Shown: positions 14,116 through 21,548, counted from the stretch's first letter. The stretch is DNA of 21,548 nucleotides from CAZCBN01 sp964496975 (GCA_964496975.1 CAZCBN010000053.1:1-21548); one strand, 5' to 3'. Numbers and translations are program-made. The notes: generated by a model from the sequence alone, not told the origin.

Positions 14116-14239
14116 AAACGATGGGAGGTTGCGGGTCGCGTCGACATCGCGTGACGCGGCCGGAAGGCGGAGCACTCGCTCGACGCCACGCACCCGCCGG
14201 TGGGCATTTTCGCCGCCGTCAACCCGCGGGAAGGACGAC

Positions 14240-14893
14240 ATGCGTATCGGCCGACTCAGCCTGCTCGATGACCGAGGCCACCCCGCGTTCGTGCGCGTCG
14301 GGTCGCTCACCGACATGGAGTTTGATGCGGGCCGCGCGACCCGGCGGTGCGTGACGCGACGGTACGCGAAGTTTGCACGCATCCAATCGACCGCACGGTC
14401 GGCGCGGCGCATGCGGTTTCATCAATCGATCCTGTTGCTGTTCGCGGCGCTGCCGATGGTTGCGAGCCTGTTCTCGTGGGGTGAAACGGTGGAACTGCGA
14501 GCGCAGCCGCCGTGGCACGATGGCGATGCCCTGGCGGTTCTGCTGCCGATAGGCGTCAGCGCCTGCAACGCGGGAATGGCGTTCGCCTATCCGTCGCTCG
14601 TCCGATGGAGGATGCGACGAGCGGACGAGGCTCGTCGGGCCGTTCCGCCGCTGTGTTCGCGCTGCCGCTACGACCTGCGGCGGTGCAGTGCGGCTCCGGG
14701 ATCGCGTGTCGTGTGCCCCAAATGCGGCACAGCACGGCACGTCCCGTGTCCCCAGTGCTTCTACGACCTCTCCGCCAGCGCTCCCGCGCCCGACGGCTGC
14801 ACGCTCTGCCCCGAGTGCGGCGCCGCGTGGCGACTGAACTTCAATCCCACGGTTGCTGACGAAACCAACCGTCCTGCCCAACAAGACGACTGA
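14240..14893 (+). CDS. Membrane protein with paired CxxC zinc-ribbon motifs
   Basis: A 217-aa protein. After a basic cytoplasmic N-terminus come two membrane helices (about 61-79 and 97-119). The C-terminal tail carries two zinc-ribbon-like units: C139-x2-C142 with C159-x2-C162, and C170-x2-C173 with C190-x2-C193. The first has CSRCRYDLRRC, like the CRxCGYDL...CPECG motif common in planctomycete membrane proteins. Each unit has four cysteines and likely binds one zinc ion. Function unknown; zinc-dependent protein or nucleic acid contact is possible. ATG 14240 has AAGGA 6 nt upstream. The frame is open far upstream, but that part is antisense to the reductase. The gene lies between repeats R1 and R2. 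Confidence 0.7.
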   Translation: MRIGRLSLLDDRGHPAFVRVGSLTDMEFDAGRATRRCVTRRYAKFARIQSTARSARRMRFHQSILLLFAALPMVASLFSWGETVELRAQPPWHDGDALAVLLPIGVSACNAGMAFAYPSLVRWRMRRADEARRAVPPLCSRCRYDLRRCSAAPGSRVVCPKCGTARHVPCPQCFYDLSASAPAPDGCTLCPECGAAWRLNFNPTVADETNRPAQQDD

Positions 14894-14901
14894 CCCCACG
14901 G

Positions 14902-14930
14902 GTGCCACGGCTCGGCCCCGCCAAGCCGTG
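14902..14930. repeat. Palindromic interspersed repeat, copy R2
   Basis: The 29-nt palindrome in the same orientation as R1 (one base different), starting 9 nt after the zinc-ribbon stop codon. With R3 it may act as a transcription stop. Confidence 0.7.
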
Positions 14931-14954
14931 CGAACACTCGGCGGACGCGACCGA

Positions 14955-14983
14955 CACGGCTTGGCCAAGCCAAACCGTGGCAC
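14955..14983. repeat. Palindromic interspersed repeat, copy R3 (inverted)
   Basis: An inverted copy: its reverse complement begins GTGCCACGGTTTGGC and matches R2 at 24 of 29 positions. R2 and R3 form a convergent pair 24 nt apart, typical of REP doublets. Confidence 0.6.
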
Positions 14984-15023
14984 GCCGACCGTGTGGTGTG
15001 ATTCGTTGTCCTTCCGTGTGCGA

Positions 15024-15035
15024 TACGCTGCCGAC
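15024..15035 (+). promoter_or_regulatory. -10-like box directly before PfkB-type gene
   Basis: TACGCT (15024-15029), six bases, then ATG at 15036, with no Shine-Dalgarno. Consistent with a leaderless start; weak on its own. Confidence 0.3.
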
Positions 15036-16160
15036 ATGTCCTCCGCCGCGATCTGTCGCCGCACCGCCGATCTGCTCTCCGTTGCGCCCGCCGCGGCGCC
15101 CTCCGCGCTCATCGGCTTCGACGGCTTCATCGACACCATCGCCAACGCCGTCGGCCGGCGTCGGTCTGCCGAGCCCGCCGACTATGAGCGCGTGCCGACC
15201 ATCGCCGCGCTCGCCGCCCATCTCGCGGCGGCCGCGGGCCGGTCGGCCAATCTTGAACTGCGGGCCACGGACGTTCGCGCCGGCGGCAACGGGCCGAACA
15301 TGGCCGCGGCGATGGCGACGCTCGGCGTGCCCGTGGACTTCGTCGGCGCGATCGCCGCCCCGCCCGGCGGCGCCGCGGTCCACGCCCGCTTCGCGGTCTT
15401 TGCCCGCGTGTGCCGCAGTGTTGTCGCAGTCAGCCCGCCCGCCGAGACCGACGCGCTGGAGTTTGACGACGGCAAACTCATGCTCAACTGGCCCGCGAGC
15501 CTCGACGCGCTTTCGTGGGAGGCCGTGCTCGCCGCCGTCGGCGAGGCGAGCCTCCGCAGCATGCTCGACGCGTCGCCCCTGCTCGCCGCGGTGAACTGGA
15601 CCAACTGCCCAGGCCTGCCCGGCATCTGGCGCGGGCTGCCCACGCTTGGCACCGCCGGCCCGCGCGAGGTGTTCGTCGATATCTGCAACCCCGCCCGCCG
15701 CGGCGACGACGATGTCCGCGCGCTCGTCACCGACCTGCGTGCGCTCGACCGGTGGCGTCCGCTCACCCTCGGCGTCAACATCGCCGAGGCCGACCGCCTG
15801 CTCTCTGTCATGTCGGCCGGCCGCGAGTCGCCGATCGCCGCGACCCGCGACGGCCTGCGGCGGGGCGCCGAGCACCTCCGCGCCGCGCTCGGCATCGCGC
15901 GCGTCGTCATCCACGCCCGCGAAGGCGCCGCGGCGGCCGAGGCCGATCAGGCCGTCTCCATCGAGAACGCCGTCATCGCCAAGCCCGTCATCTCCACGGG
16001 CGCGGGCGACCACTTCAACGCCGGCTTCGCGACCGCCCGTTTGCTGGGCCTGCCGCTCGACGCCGCCACCGCCTGCGGCTGCGGCGTTGCAAGTTCATTC
16101 ATCGCCACCGGCCGAAGCCCCACGCGGGCCGACCTTGTCGCGTGGCTCCGCCGCGCGTGA
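15036..16160 (+). CDS. PfkB-family carbohydrate kinase
   Basis: A 374-aa protein of the ribokinase/PfkB superfamily, which phosphorylates sugars or nucleosides with ATP. Seen: N-terminal SALIGFDGFIDTI (substrate strand), GGNGPNMAAAMATLGVPV (the family's glycine-rich GGN motif), a central LGVNIAEAD segment like the family's NxxE region, and the C-terminal signature ISTGAGDHFNAGF with catalytic base D325 in GAGD (322-325). It is longer than ribokinase (about 300 aa). The substrate cannot be inferred; no sugar operon surrounds it. The start at 15036 fits the family N-terminus; the frame upstream runs through R2 and R3 and is not coding. It is convergent with mutS. Confidence 0.88.
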   Translation: MSSAAICRRTADLLSVAPAAAPSALIGFDGFIDTIANAVGRRRSAEPADYERVPTIAALAAHLAAAAGRSANLELRATDVRAGGNGPNMAAAMATLGVPVDFVGAIAAPPGGAAVHARFAVFARVCRSVVAVSPPAETDALEFDDGKLMLNWPASLDALSWEAVLAAVGEASLRSMLDASPLLAAVNWTNCPGLPGIWRGLPTLGTAGPREVFVDICNPARRGDDDVRALVTDLRALDRWRPLTLGVNIAEADRLLSVMSAGRESPIAATRDGLRRGAEHLRAALGIARVVIHAREGAAAAEADQAVSIENAVIAKPVISTGAGDHFNAGFATARLLGLPLDAATACGCGVASSFIATGRSPTRADLVAWLRRA

Positions 16161-16168
16161 GGGGTTGC

Positions 16169-16207
16169 CAGGCTTCACGGTGGCACCCCCTGTGAGCCTG
16201 TGCCACC
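16169..16207. repeat. Interlocking inverted repeats between pfkB-like gene and mutS
   Basis: Arm 1 CAGGCTTCAC (16169-16178) pairs with GTGAGCCTG (16192-16200) with one bulge. Arm 2 GGTGGCAC (16179-16186) pairs with GTGCCACC (16200-16207). The order 1-2-1'-2' means the stems are alternative or form a pseudoknot. It lies in the 49-nt gap between convergent stop codons and ends 3 nt before the mutS stop. Confidence 0.5.
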
Positions 16208-16209
16208 CG

Positions 16210-19059
16210 TCAGCCGTCGGTCTTCTTCACCATCGCCGTCAGTTCTCGCAGCGCCTCAAACGCCTGCATAGGGCTCATCTGCTCGATCTTCACGCCGCGC
16301 AGCACGTCCACCGCCGGGTGCGGCACATACTCCGTAAAGAGCCCGAGCTGCTGTTGCGCCTTGCGCTTCGGCGCCTCCACCCGTGACACATCCACCCGCC
16401 CCGCCTGCTGCACGCTCAGCGTCTCCAGCACTTCCTGCGCCCGCGCCGTCACGGCCGCCGGCACGCCCGCGAGTTTCGCCACGTGCACGCCGTAACTCCG
16501 GTCGGCCTTCCCCGGCTCGATCCGATGCACGAACACGATCTCCTCCCCCCATTCCCGCACCGCCACGTGCCAGTTCGCCACCCGCCCCGCCATCCGCTCG
16601 GCCAGTTCCGTCAGTTCGTGATAGTGCGTCGCAAACAGCACCAACGGTGATCCGCCCGGTTCCCGTTGTCTTTCCCCTGCGTGGCTCCGTGTCTCCGTGG
16701 CTCCGTGGCTTTCCTGTCCCCCTTGCCTCGATGCCTCGATGCCTCGATGCCTCTCCCCCGCCAACCGCTCCACAATCGCCCAGGCCAAACTCAGCCCGTC
16801 CAGCGTGCTCGTTCCCCGCCCGATCTCATCCAGCACGACAAGGCTCCGCCCCGTCGCGTTGTTCAAGATCGCCGCGGTCTCCGTCATCTCCACCATAAAC
16901 GTCGACTGCCCGCGGTGCAGCGCATCATCGGCCCCGACGCGCGTAAACACCCGGTCAAACGTCCCCACCCGCGCCGACCCCGCCGGCACAAAGCTCCCCG
17001 TGCACGCCAGCACGGCGAGCAGCGCCGTCTGCCGGATAAACGTGCTCTTGCCCGCCATGTTGGGCCCGGTGATGAGCGCCAGCCGCGCCGCCTCCCCGCC
17101 AAGCCGCGCGTCGTTCGGTACAAACCGCCCGTCGAGCAGCTCGTCCAGCACCGGGTGCCGCCCCTGAAGAATCTCCAGCACCGACTCGTCCGTCACCGTC
17201 GGCCTCGCCCACCCGCGATGGTGCGCCTTGTCGGCGAACGCCAGCAGCACGTCCGCCTCCGCGAGCAGGTCCGCCGCCCGCCCCAGTTCGCCGACGCGCC
17301 GCGACACCTCCGCCAGCAGCCCGTTGAACAGCACGCGCTCCCGCGCGAGCGCCCGCTCCTCCGCCGTCGTCACCTTGCGTTCAAAGTCGCTCAGCTCCGG
17401 CGTCGTGTACCGCTCGGCGTTCTTCAGCGTCTGCGTCCGTCGAAACTCATCGGGCGCCCGCCGCGCCTGCGCACTGGGCAACTCGATGAAGTACCCAAAG
17501 ACCTTGTTGAACCCCACCTTCAAACTCGGCACATCATGCCGCGCGATGAGCCGGTCCTGATACGCCGCGAGCCACGCCCCCGCGTCTCGCTGCAACAGCC
17601 GCGCCTCGTCCAACTCCGCGTCCACGCCATCGCGGATGAGCCCGCCCCCGCGCATCGACCCCGGCGCATCCTCCACGCACAGCGCGAGCACCCGCCCCGC
17701 CGCCTCCCGCAGCGAGGGCTCAACCTCCACAAGCCCCGGCGCCACGCCCGAAAACGCCGGCGTCGCCCCGAGCAACCCCGCGATCGGCCCCACCTGCAAC
17801 ACCGACTTCGCCAGCAGCACCACATCCCGCGGCGTCGCCCGCCCCAGCGCCACCCGCGCCGAAATCCGCGCCACATCCGCCACGCCGCACAGCAACGCGC
17901 CAAGTTCCTCCGCCGCCCGCCGATCCTCCACCAGCGCCGCCACGCACGCCTGCCGGGCCTCCACCTCCACAGCGCGGCACAGCGGCCTCGTCAGCCACCG
18001 CCGGATCATCCGCTTGCCCATCGCCGTCCGTACCACGCTCCGCGGCCCGGCGTTCGCCTCCAGAAACACGCCGAGCAGCGACCCGCGGACATCCTCGCGC
18101 CGCCCCCGCACGCCGCCGCTCACCCCACCGCCCGAGTCCGCGCGGATGATCCGCTCGATCTCCAGCGCCCGCAGACTCACGTCGTCCAGCACGCACACGC
18201 CGCCCGCGTCCTCGCGCCGCGGCGGGCGCAGGTGCGACAGCGTCCGCCGCTGATGCTGAAACTCGCCCCCGCTCGTCGCCGGCGCCGCGGGGTCCGCGGG
18301 CGTCGCGCCGATCGCCTGCGTCTCGCACAGGTACGCGAGCAGCGCCCCCGCCGGCAGCAGCGCCGCGTCGTCCGCCTTCAGCCCAAAGCCCTCGACGCCC
18401 GCCGTCCCAAACTGCGCCGCGATCGCCTCCGTCGCCTCGCGGGGCCGAAACTGCCACGCCGGCCTGGGCGTCGTCGCCGCGCCGACGCGTGCCGCCGCCT
18501 CACGGCACCACGCCGGCACCGCGCCCGACCCGTCGTCGGCGTGCACAAGCTCCCGCACCGCCCGCCGCACAAGCTCGTCCGCCAACTCCCCCGGCCCGAC
18601 ATCGCACAAGAAAAACTCGCCCGTCGACACGTCGATCGTCGCGAGCGCCACCCGCCCATCCGCCGACACATGCCCCGCCGCGAGCGTCCCCACGCTCGCC
18701 TCGCCCAGCAGGTCCTCCTCGATCAGCGTGCCGGGCGTGACGACCCGCGTCACCGCGCGGTCCACCACGCCCTTGGCTTCCTTCGGGTCCTGGATCTGGT
18801 CGCACACGGCGACGCGATACCCCGCGTCGATCGCCTTCTGCAAATACGTCGAGAGCTGGTGGTACGGCACCCCCGCCGTCGGCACGGGCGTCCCGCGCGT
18901 CATCGTGCGAAGCCCGAGCGCCGGCGCGACGACCTCCGCGTCCTCCCCGAACAGCTCGTAAAAATCCCCCATCCGGAAGAACAGCACGCACCCCGGGTGG
19001 GCCCGCTTGAACGCGGTCCACTGCCGCATCGCCGGCGTGTCGTATGGGTCCTTCGCCAT
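16210..19059 (-). CDS. mutS: DNA mismatch repair protein MutS
   Basis: A 949-aa protein, about 100 aa longer than E. coli MutS. It binds mismatches and recruits MutL. Seen: N-terminal mismatch-reading LFFRMGDFYELF (about 26-37), VPYHQLSTYLQKAIDAGYRVAVCDQ, the connector and lever domains, Walker A TGPNMAGKST (about 665-674), and Walker B LVVLDEIGRGTST (about 740-752) followed by FATHYHELTELA. Between LAWAIVERLA and LVLFATHY there is an insertion of about 30 residues (roughly 766-803), GERHRGIEASRQGGQESHGA and onward, encoded by 8-bp repeats. No Shine-Dalgarno is visible; TACCCT lies 9 nt before ATG 19059. It is convergent with the pfkB-like gene and follows the flagellin gene on the same strand. 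All motifs are intact, so it should be functional unless the insertion impairs ATP cycling. Confidence 0.95.
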   Translation of the reverse strand: MAKDPYDTPAMRQWTAFKRAHPGCVLFFRMGDFYELFGEDAEVVAPALGLRTMTRGTPVPTAGVPYHQLSTYLQKAIDAGYRVAVCDQIQDPKEAKGVVDRAVTRVVTPGTLIEEDLLGEASVGTLAAGHVSADGRVALATIDVSTGEFFLCDVGPGELADELVRRAVRELVHADDGSGAVPAWCREAAARVGAATTPRPAWQFRPREATEAIAAQFGTAGVEGFGLKADDAALLPAGALLAYLCETQAIGATPADPAAPATSGGEFQHQRRTLSHLRPPRREDAGGVCVLDDVSLRALEIERIIRADSGGGVSGGVRGRREDVRGSLLGVFLEANAGPRSVVRTAMGKRMIRRWLTRPLCRAVEVEARQACVAALVEDRRAAEELGALLCGVADVARISARVALGRATPRDVVLLAKSVLQVGPIAGLLGATPAFSGVAPGLVEVEPSLREAAGRVLALCVEDAPGSMRGGGLIRDGVDAELDEARLLQRDAGAWLAAYQDRLIARHDVPSLKVGFNKVFGYFIELPSAQARRAPDEFRRTQTLKNAERYTTPELSDFERKVTTAEERALARERVLFNGLLAEVSRRVGELGRAADLLAEADVLLAFADKAHHRGWARPTVTDESVLEILQGRHPVLDELLDGRFVPNDARLGGEAARLALITGPNMAGKSTFIRQTALLAVLACTGSFVPAGSARVGTFDRVFTRVGADDALHRGQSTFMVEMTETAAILNNATGRSLVVLDEIGRGTSTLDGLSLAWAIVERLAGERHRGIEASRQGGQESHGATETRSHAGERQREPGGSPLVLFATHYHELTELAERMAGRVANWHVAVREWGEEIVFVHRIEPGKADRSYGVHVAKLAGVPAAVTARAQEVLETLSVQQAGRVDVSRVEAPKRKAQQQLGLFTEYVPHPAVDVLRGVKIEQMSPMQAFEALRELTAMVKKTDG
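16681..16712. repeat. 8-bp-period array inside mutS (GTGGCTCC units)
   Basis: GTGGCTCC, GTGTCTCC, GTGGCTCC and a degenerate GTGGCTTT stand head to tail. On the coding strand this reads as CCACGGAG/ACACGGAG units, a composition common in intergenic bacterial repeats. It encodes the SHGATETRSH part of the MutS insertion. Confidence 0.75.
16725..16753. repeat. 8-bp tandem repeat inside mutS (GCCTCGAT units)
   Basis: Three perfect units of GCCTCGAT plus GCCTC. Because 8 is not a multiple of 3, gain or loss of one unit would shift the mutS frame. It encodes the RHRGIEASR part of the insertion. Confidence 0.8.
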
Positions 19060-19068
19060 CGCAGGGCG

Positions 19069-19074
19069 AGGGTA
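19069..19074 (-). promoter_or_regulatory. -10-like box directly before mutS
   Basis: On the minus strand TACCCT is followed by nine bases and then ATG, with no Shine-Dalgarno. Consistent with a leaderless or very short-leader mRNA. Confidence 0.3.
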
Positions 19075-19117
19075 GTGGCGCTCCCGCCCGCGCGTTCACC
19101 CGCCCACCCGAACGCCG

Positions 19118-19957
19118 CTACGCCCCGAGCAGCCCGAGCACCGCCTCGGGCCTGCTGTTCGCAAGCCCCAGCGTCGCCGCCCCGCTCGCCGAGAGCGTCG
19201 CCAGCCGCGCCGCCTCGGCCGCGCCCGCCGCGTAGTCAAGGTCCACGATCGCCGACCGCGCCGCCGCCGTGTTCACAAACTCCGCGTTCAGGCTCCCGCG
19301 CAGCGCTCCAATCTGGTTGCTCTGGAACGCCCCGATCTGCCCGCGCAGCTGCGCCACCTGCGCCGCGGCGGCGTCCAGCACCGCCTGCCCGTTCGCCGTG
19401 CCCGCGGCCGCCGCGCCCCCGGCCCGCGCCGTGTCGCGCAGCGAGAGCGTCTCGCCGTCGAACGCCGTCTCGCCCAGCGTCGCCGCGTCGTTCCGGCCGA
19501 TCGCCAGCTCCTCCTCGCCCGCCCGCAGCACCGTCTCATCGCGGAAGACCCGCTCGCCGTTGAACGACGTGGTCTGCGCGATCCGGTCCACGCCCTGCAC
19601 GAGGCTGTTGTACTCCAGCCGCAGCGCGTCGCGTTCCGCCTCAGAGAAGCCCGCGCTGTTCGCCAGCGCCACGGCCTTTCCCTCCGCCTCGGCCAGCAGC
19701 GCCGACATCTCCCCCGCCGCGCTGTCCGCCACCCGCGCCACCGCGTCCGCCCGTTCCAGCGACCGCGTCTCGGCCTCCAGCTGGGCCAACTGGGCCCGCA
19801 GCGCCTCGCCCGACACGAGCCCCGCCGGGTCGTCTCGCCCCGCGTTGATCCGTTGGCCCGTGGCGAGACGGATCTGGTTCGTGGCCGCCGCCCGGTCGGT
19901 GCGGGCCAGCGCCCGCTGCGCGACCAGGGACTCGATGTTCGTGTTGATCCTCGACAT
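19118..19957 (-). CDS. Flagellin (short)
   Basis: A 279-aa filament protein. The N-terminal D0/D1 part is classic: MSRINTNIESLVAQRALART, then LATGQRINAGRDDPAGL (31-47) and a helical segment RADAVARVADSAAGEMSALL. The C-terminal D1/D0 part (about 225-279) has FVNTAAARSAIVDLDYAAGA followed by LGLANSRPEAVLGLLGA. The variable surface region is very small, so only the inner filament core is present, as in other short flagellins. No signal peptide, as expected for type III export. ATG 19957 is chosen since flagellins start MSRINTN-like; an upstream frame adds 15 residues. No flagellar export chaperone or hook gene lies nearby, so it stands alone. A GGGGGGA run is 8 nt upstream. Confidence 0.88.
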   Translation of the reverse strand: MSRINTNIESLVAQRALARTDRAAATNQIRLATGQRINAGRDDPAGLVSGEALRAQLAQLEAETRSLERADAVARVADSAAGEMSALLAEAEGKAVALANSAGFSEAERDALRLEYNSLVQGVDRIAQTTSFNGERVFRDETVLRAGEEELAIGRNDAATLGETAFDGETLSLRDTARAGGAAAAGTANGQAVLDAAAAQVAQLRGQIGAFQSNQIGALRGSLNAEFVNTAAARSAIVDLDYAAGAAEAARLATLSASGAATLGLANSRPEAVLGLLGA

Positions 19958-20149
19958 GCTGCGGTTCCCCCCGGGGGTGCCCACCACCCAGCCCTCAACC
20001 AACGATTCACGGGCGTCACCGGCCAGCCTCCCGCGCAGCCCTTGCGCGACGCCCCCCGCGCACCCCGCACCATTCCTCCAGCTTCACAGGCCCCCTGCGC
20101 CCCCACGGGTTCTCCCCGGGCCGGTGCAGCCACACCCCGAACGCGCCAC

Positions 20150-20162
20150 TATCCTCTCCCCG
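20150..20162 (+). promoter_or_regulatory. -10-like box directly before moxR-type gene
   Basis: TATCCT (20150-20155), seven bases, then ATG at 20163, no Shine-Dalgarno. Consistent with a leaderless start. Confidence 0.35.
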
Positions 20163-21278
20163 ATGCCCCCTGTCGCACACCAGCCGCCCGATCTGTCCAC
20201 CCCCGAAGCGGTCGAGGCCGCGGCCGCCCGGTTCCGCGAGGACTTTGCCGCGTTGCGGGCCGAGATCGGCCGGGCCGTGGTGGGGCACGCGCCGGTGGTG
20301 GAAGGGGTGCTGACGTGCCTGTTCACGGGGGGGCACGCGTTGCTGGAGGGCGTGCCGGGCATCGGCAAGACGCTGCTGGTGCGCACGCTGGCGCGCGCGC
20401 TCTCGCTGTCGTTCAGCCGCGTGCAGTTCACGCCCGACCTGATGCCCGCCGACATCACCGGCACCACGATCGTGGTGGAGCAGGAAGAGGGCGCGGGCCG
20501 CGTCCGCCGCGAGTTCCGCTTTCAGCCCGGCCCGGTCTTCGCGCAGATTCTGCTCGCGGACGAGATCAACCGCGCCACGCCGAAGACCCAGTCGGCCCTG
20601 CTCGAGGCGATGCAGGAGCGCAGCGTGACCGTGCAGGGCGTGACGCACGCGTTGCCCCGGCCCTTCTTCGTCATGGCGACGCAGAACCCGCTCGAACAGG
20701 AGGGGACCTACCCCCTGCCCGAGGCGCAGCTCGACCGCTTCTTCTTCAAGCTGCAGGTGGGGTACGCGACGCGGCGAGACCTGCACGAGGTGCTCGCCCG
20801 CACGACCGGCGGCGTGGACCCCGAGGTGTCGCCCGTGCTCGACGCGGCCCGGATCCTGGACCACCAGCACCTGGTGCGGGGCGTCGCCGCGGCGCCGCAC
20901 GTGGTGGACTACGCCGTGCGGCTTGTGCTGGCGACACACCCGCGGGACGCGCGCACGGAGCGTGGCGCCGCGGCCGGTGCCTCGGCACGTTCGAACGGGG
21001 ACGCGGCCTCGTTCGCCACGCCGATGGTCGACCGGTTTTTGCGCGTCGGCGCCAGCCCCCGCGCGGCCCAGGCGCTCACGCTGGGCGCCAAGGTGCTGGC
21101 GCTGCTCGACGGCCGGGCGGCGATCAGCACGGACGACATCCGCCGGGTGGCGTTGCCGGCGCTGCGTCACCGCGTGATCATGAACTTTGAGGCCGAGGCG
21201 GAGGGCGTGACGGCCGACGCGGTCGTGCAGAACATCGTGGACACGCTGCCGCTGCACGCGGCCGATTTCCCGTCGTAG
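20163..21278 (+). CDS. MoxR-family AAA+ ATPase
   Basis: A 371-aa cytosolic AAA+ chaperone. Seen: Walker A EGVPGIGKT (62-70), QFTPDLMPADITGT (88-101), Walker B ILLADEINRATPKTQSALLEAM (about 129-150), sensor 1 MATQNPLEQEGTYPLPEAQLDRF-type segment (171-193) and a C-terminal lid with sensor-2-like region. A low-complexity segment (ERGAAAGASARSNGDAAS) interrupts the lid domain. MoxR proteins usually help activate or assemble proteins encoded next door, often VWA- and DUF58-domain proteins; only the start of one downstream gene is visible. ATG 20163 is the natural start for the family; the frame upstream is antisense to the flagellin gene. Confidence 0.93.
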   Translation: MPPVAHQPPDLSTPEAVEAAAARFREDFAALRAEIGRAVVGHAPVVEGVLTCLFTGGHALLEGVPGIGKTLLVRTLARALSLSFSRVQFTPDLMPADITGTTIVVEQEEGAGRVRREFRFQPGPVFAQILLADEINRATPKTQSALLEAMQERSVTVQGVTHALPRPFFVMATQNPLEQEGTYPLPEAQLDRFFFKLQVGYATRRDLHEVLARTTGGVDPEVSPVLDAARILDHQHLVRGVAAAPHVVDYAVRLVLATHPRDARTERGAAAGASARSNGDAASFATPMVDRFLRVGASPRAAQALTLGAKVLALLDGRAAISTDDIRRVALPALRHRVIMNFEAEAEGVTADAVVQNIVDTLPLHAADFPS

Positions 21279-21299
21279 TTCGACGTGCCCCGTGCGCTT

Positions 21300-21548
21300 A
21301 TGGCCCACCACCCATCACGAGTCCAGCCGGGAGCCGCCGATCGCCCGACGGCGTGCGCGCGGGCCGCGGCGCTGTGGTGCCTCGGCGTCGCCGCGGCGGT
21401 GGCGGCGGGCCAGGACTGGCTCCCCGACACGACCGGGCCCGTGGACCATGTCGCCGGCCGCGTGCTGGTGGTGCCGGTGCGGGCGAACGACGACAACCCG
21501 GCGGTGACGCTCACGCTGCGGCTCGACGACACGCGGACGGTCGAGGCG
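21300..21548 (+). CDS. Exported protein, N-terminal part (cut by window edge)
   Basis: Eighty-three codons are visible from ATG 21300 with no stop to the window end; a GTG at 21285 in the same frame is an alternative start. There is an Ala-rich hydrophobic segment (about 21-36, AALWCLGVAAAVAAG), then VAGRVLVVPVRANDDNP and TLTLRLDDT, which look like beta strands of an exported domain. It starts 21 nt after the MoxR stop, so it is probably in the same operon. The product cannot be named. Confidence 0.65.
   Translation, partial: MAHHPSRVQPGAADRPTACARAAALWCLGVAAAVAAGQDWLPDTTGPVDHVAGRVLVVPVRANDDNPAVTLTLRLDDTRTVEA

Noticed and set aside
14016..14983. R1-R2 as ends of an insertion sequence
   Set aside because: They are direct copies, the gene between them is not a transposase, and no target-site duplication is visible; REP-like repeats are the simpler reading.
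16681..16753. Repeat arrays as a CRISPR
   Set aside because: The units are 8 bp without unique spacers and lie inside a coding frame.
16666..19563. 965-codon plus-strand frame opposite mutS
   Set aside because: Arg/Pro/His-rich, antisense to an intact mutS; long only because the DNA is GC-rich and stop codons are rare.

Overview
The window is a piece of a very GC-rich bacterial chromosome, most likely a planctomycete of the Phycisphaerae type. Four things point there. Three secreted proteins end in a 23-residue V-P-(A/T)-P-G / hydrophobic / poly-Arg sorting tail. A large Ser/Thr kinase has a C-terminal TPR-like sensor domain of the planctomycete kind. A GGQ release-factor-like protein and a membrane protein with paired CxxC zinc-ribbon motifs resemble lineage-typical families. 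There is also a short flagellin. This assignment is inference from family knowledge; no rRNA is present.

Layout. 1-514 (-) is the N-terminal part of an HflX GTPase, cut by the window edge. 640-1062 (+) is a small unrecognised protein. 1169-3643 (-) is the kinase. 3923-7432 (+) is a tight operon of a CtpA-type S41 protease, TsaD (t6A tRNA modification) and a GGQ release-factor-like protein, joined by 4-nt and 8-nt overlaps. 7569-9541 (-) holds two secreted, sorting-tailed proteins whose promoters and roughly 200-nt leaders resemble each other. 9968-10540 (-) is a WCGDC thioredoxin-like protein, divergent from a lipoprotein at 10608-11315 (+). 11502-12287 (+) is a third sorting-tailed protein. 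12378-12719 (-) is a small membrane protein and 12860-13939 (-) an aldo/keto reductase. 14240-14893 (+) is a zinc-ribbon membrane protein flanked by palindromic interspersed repeats. 15036-16160 (+) is a PfkB-family kinase, convergent with mutS (16210-19059, -). 19118-19957 (-) is a flagellin. 20163-21278 (+) is a MoxR AAA+ ATPase, followed by the start of a secreted protein that runs off the end.

The most unusual signals are these. (1) The two neighbouring sorting-tail genes share TTGACA-N17 promoters, the same 37-nt gap to a conserved 43/44-nt hairpin element, and an SD-proximal stem. (2) Two 8-bp-period repeat arrays, looking like intergenic repeat DNA, sit in frame inside the ATPase domain of mutS. 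(3) Several genes (hflX, ctpA, pfkB-like, mutS, moxR) lack a Shine-Dalgarno sequence but have a TANNNT box 5-9 nt before ATG, suggesting leaderless mRNAs. (4) Interlocking inverted repeats lie between the convergent pfkB-like and mutS genes. The window is mainly housekeeping and cell-surface genes; I see no defence system, CRISPR array, tRNA, transposase or phage genes.
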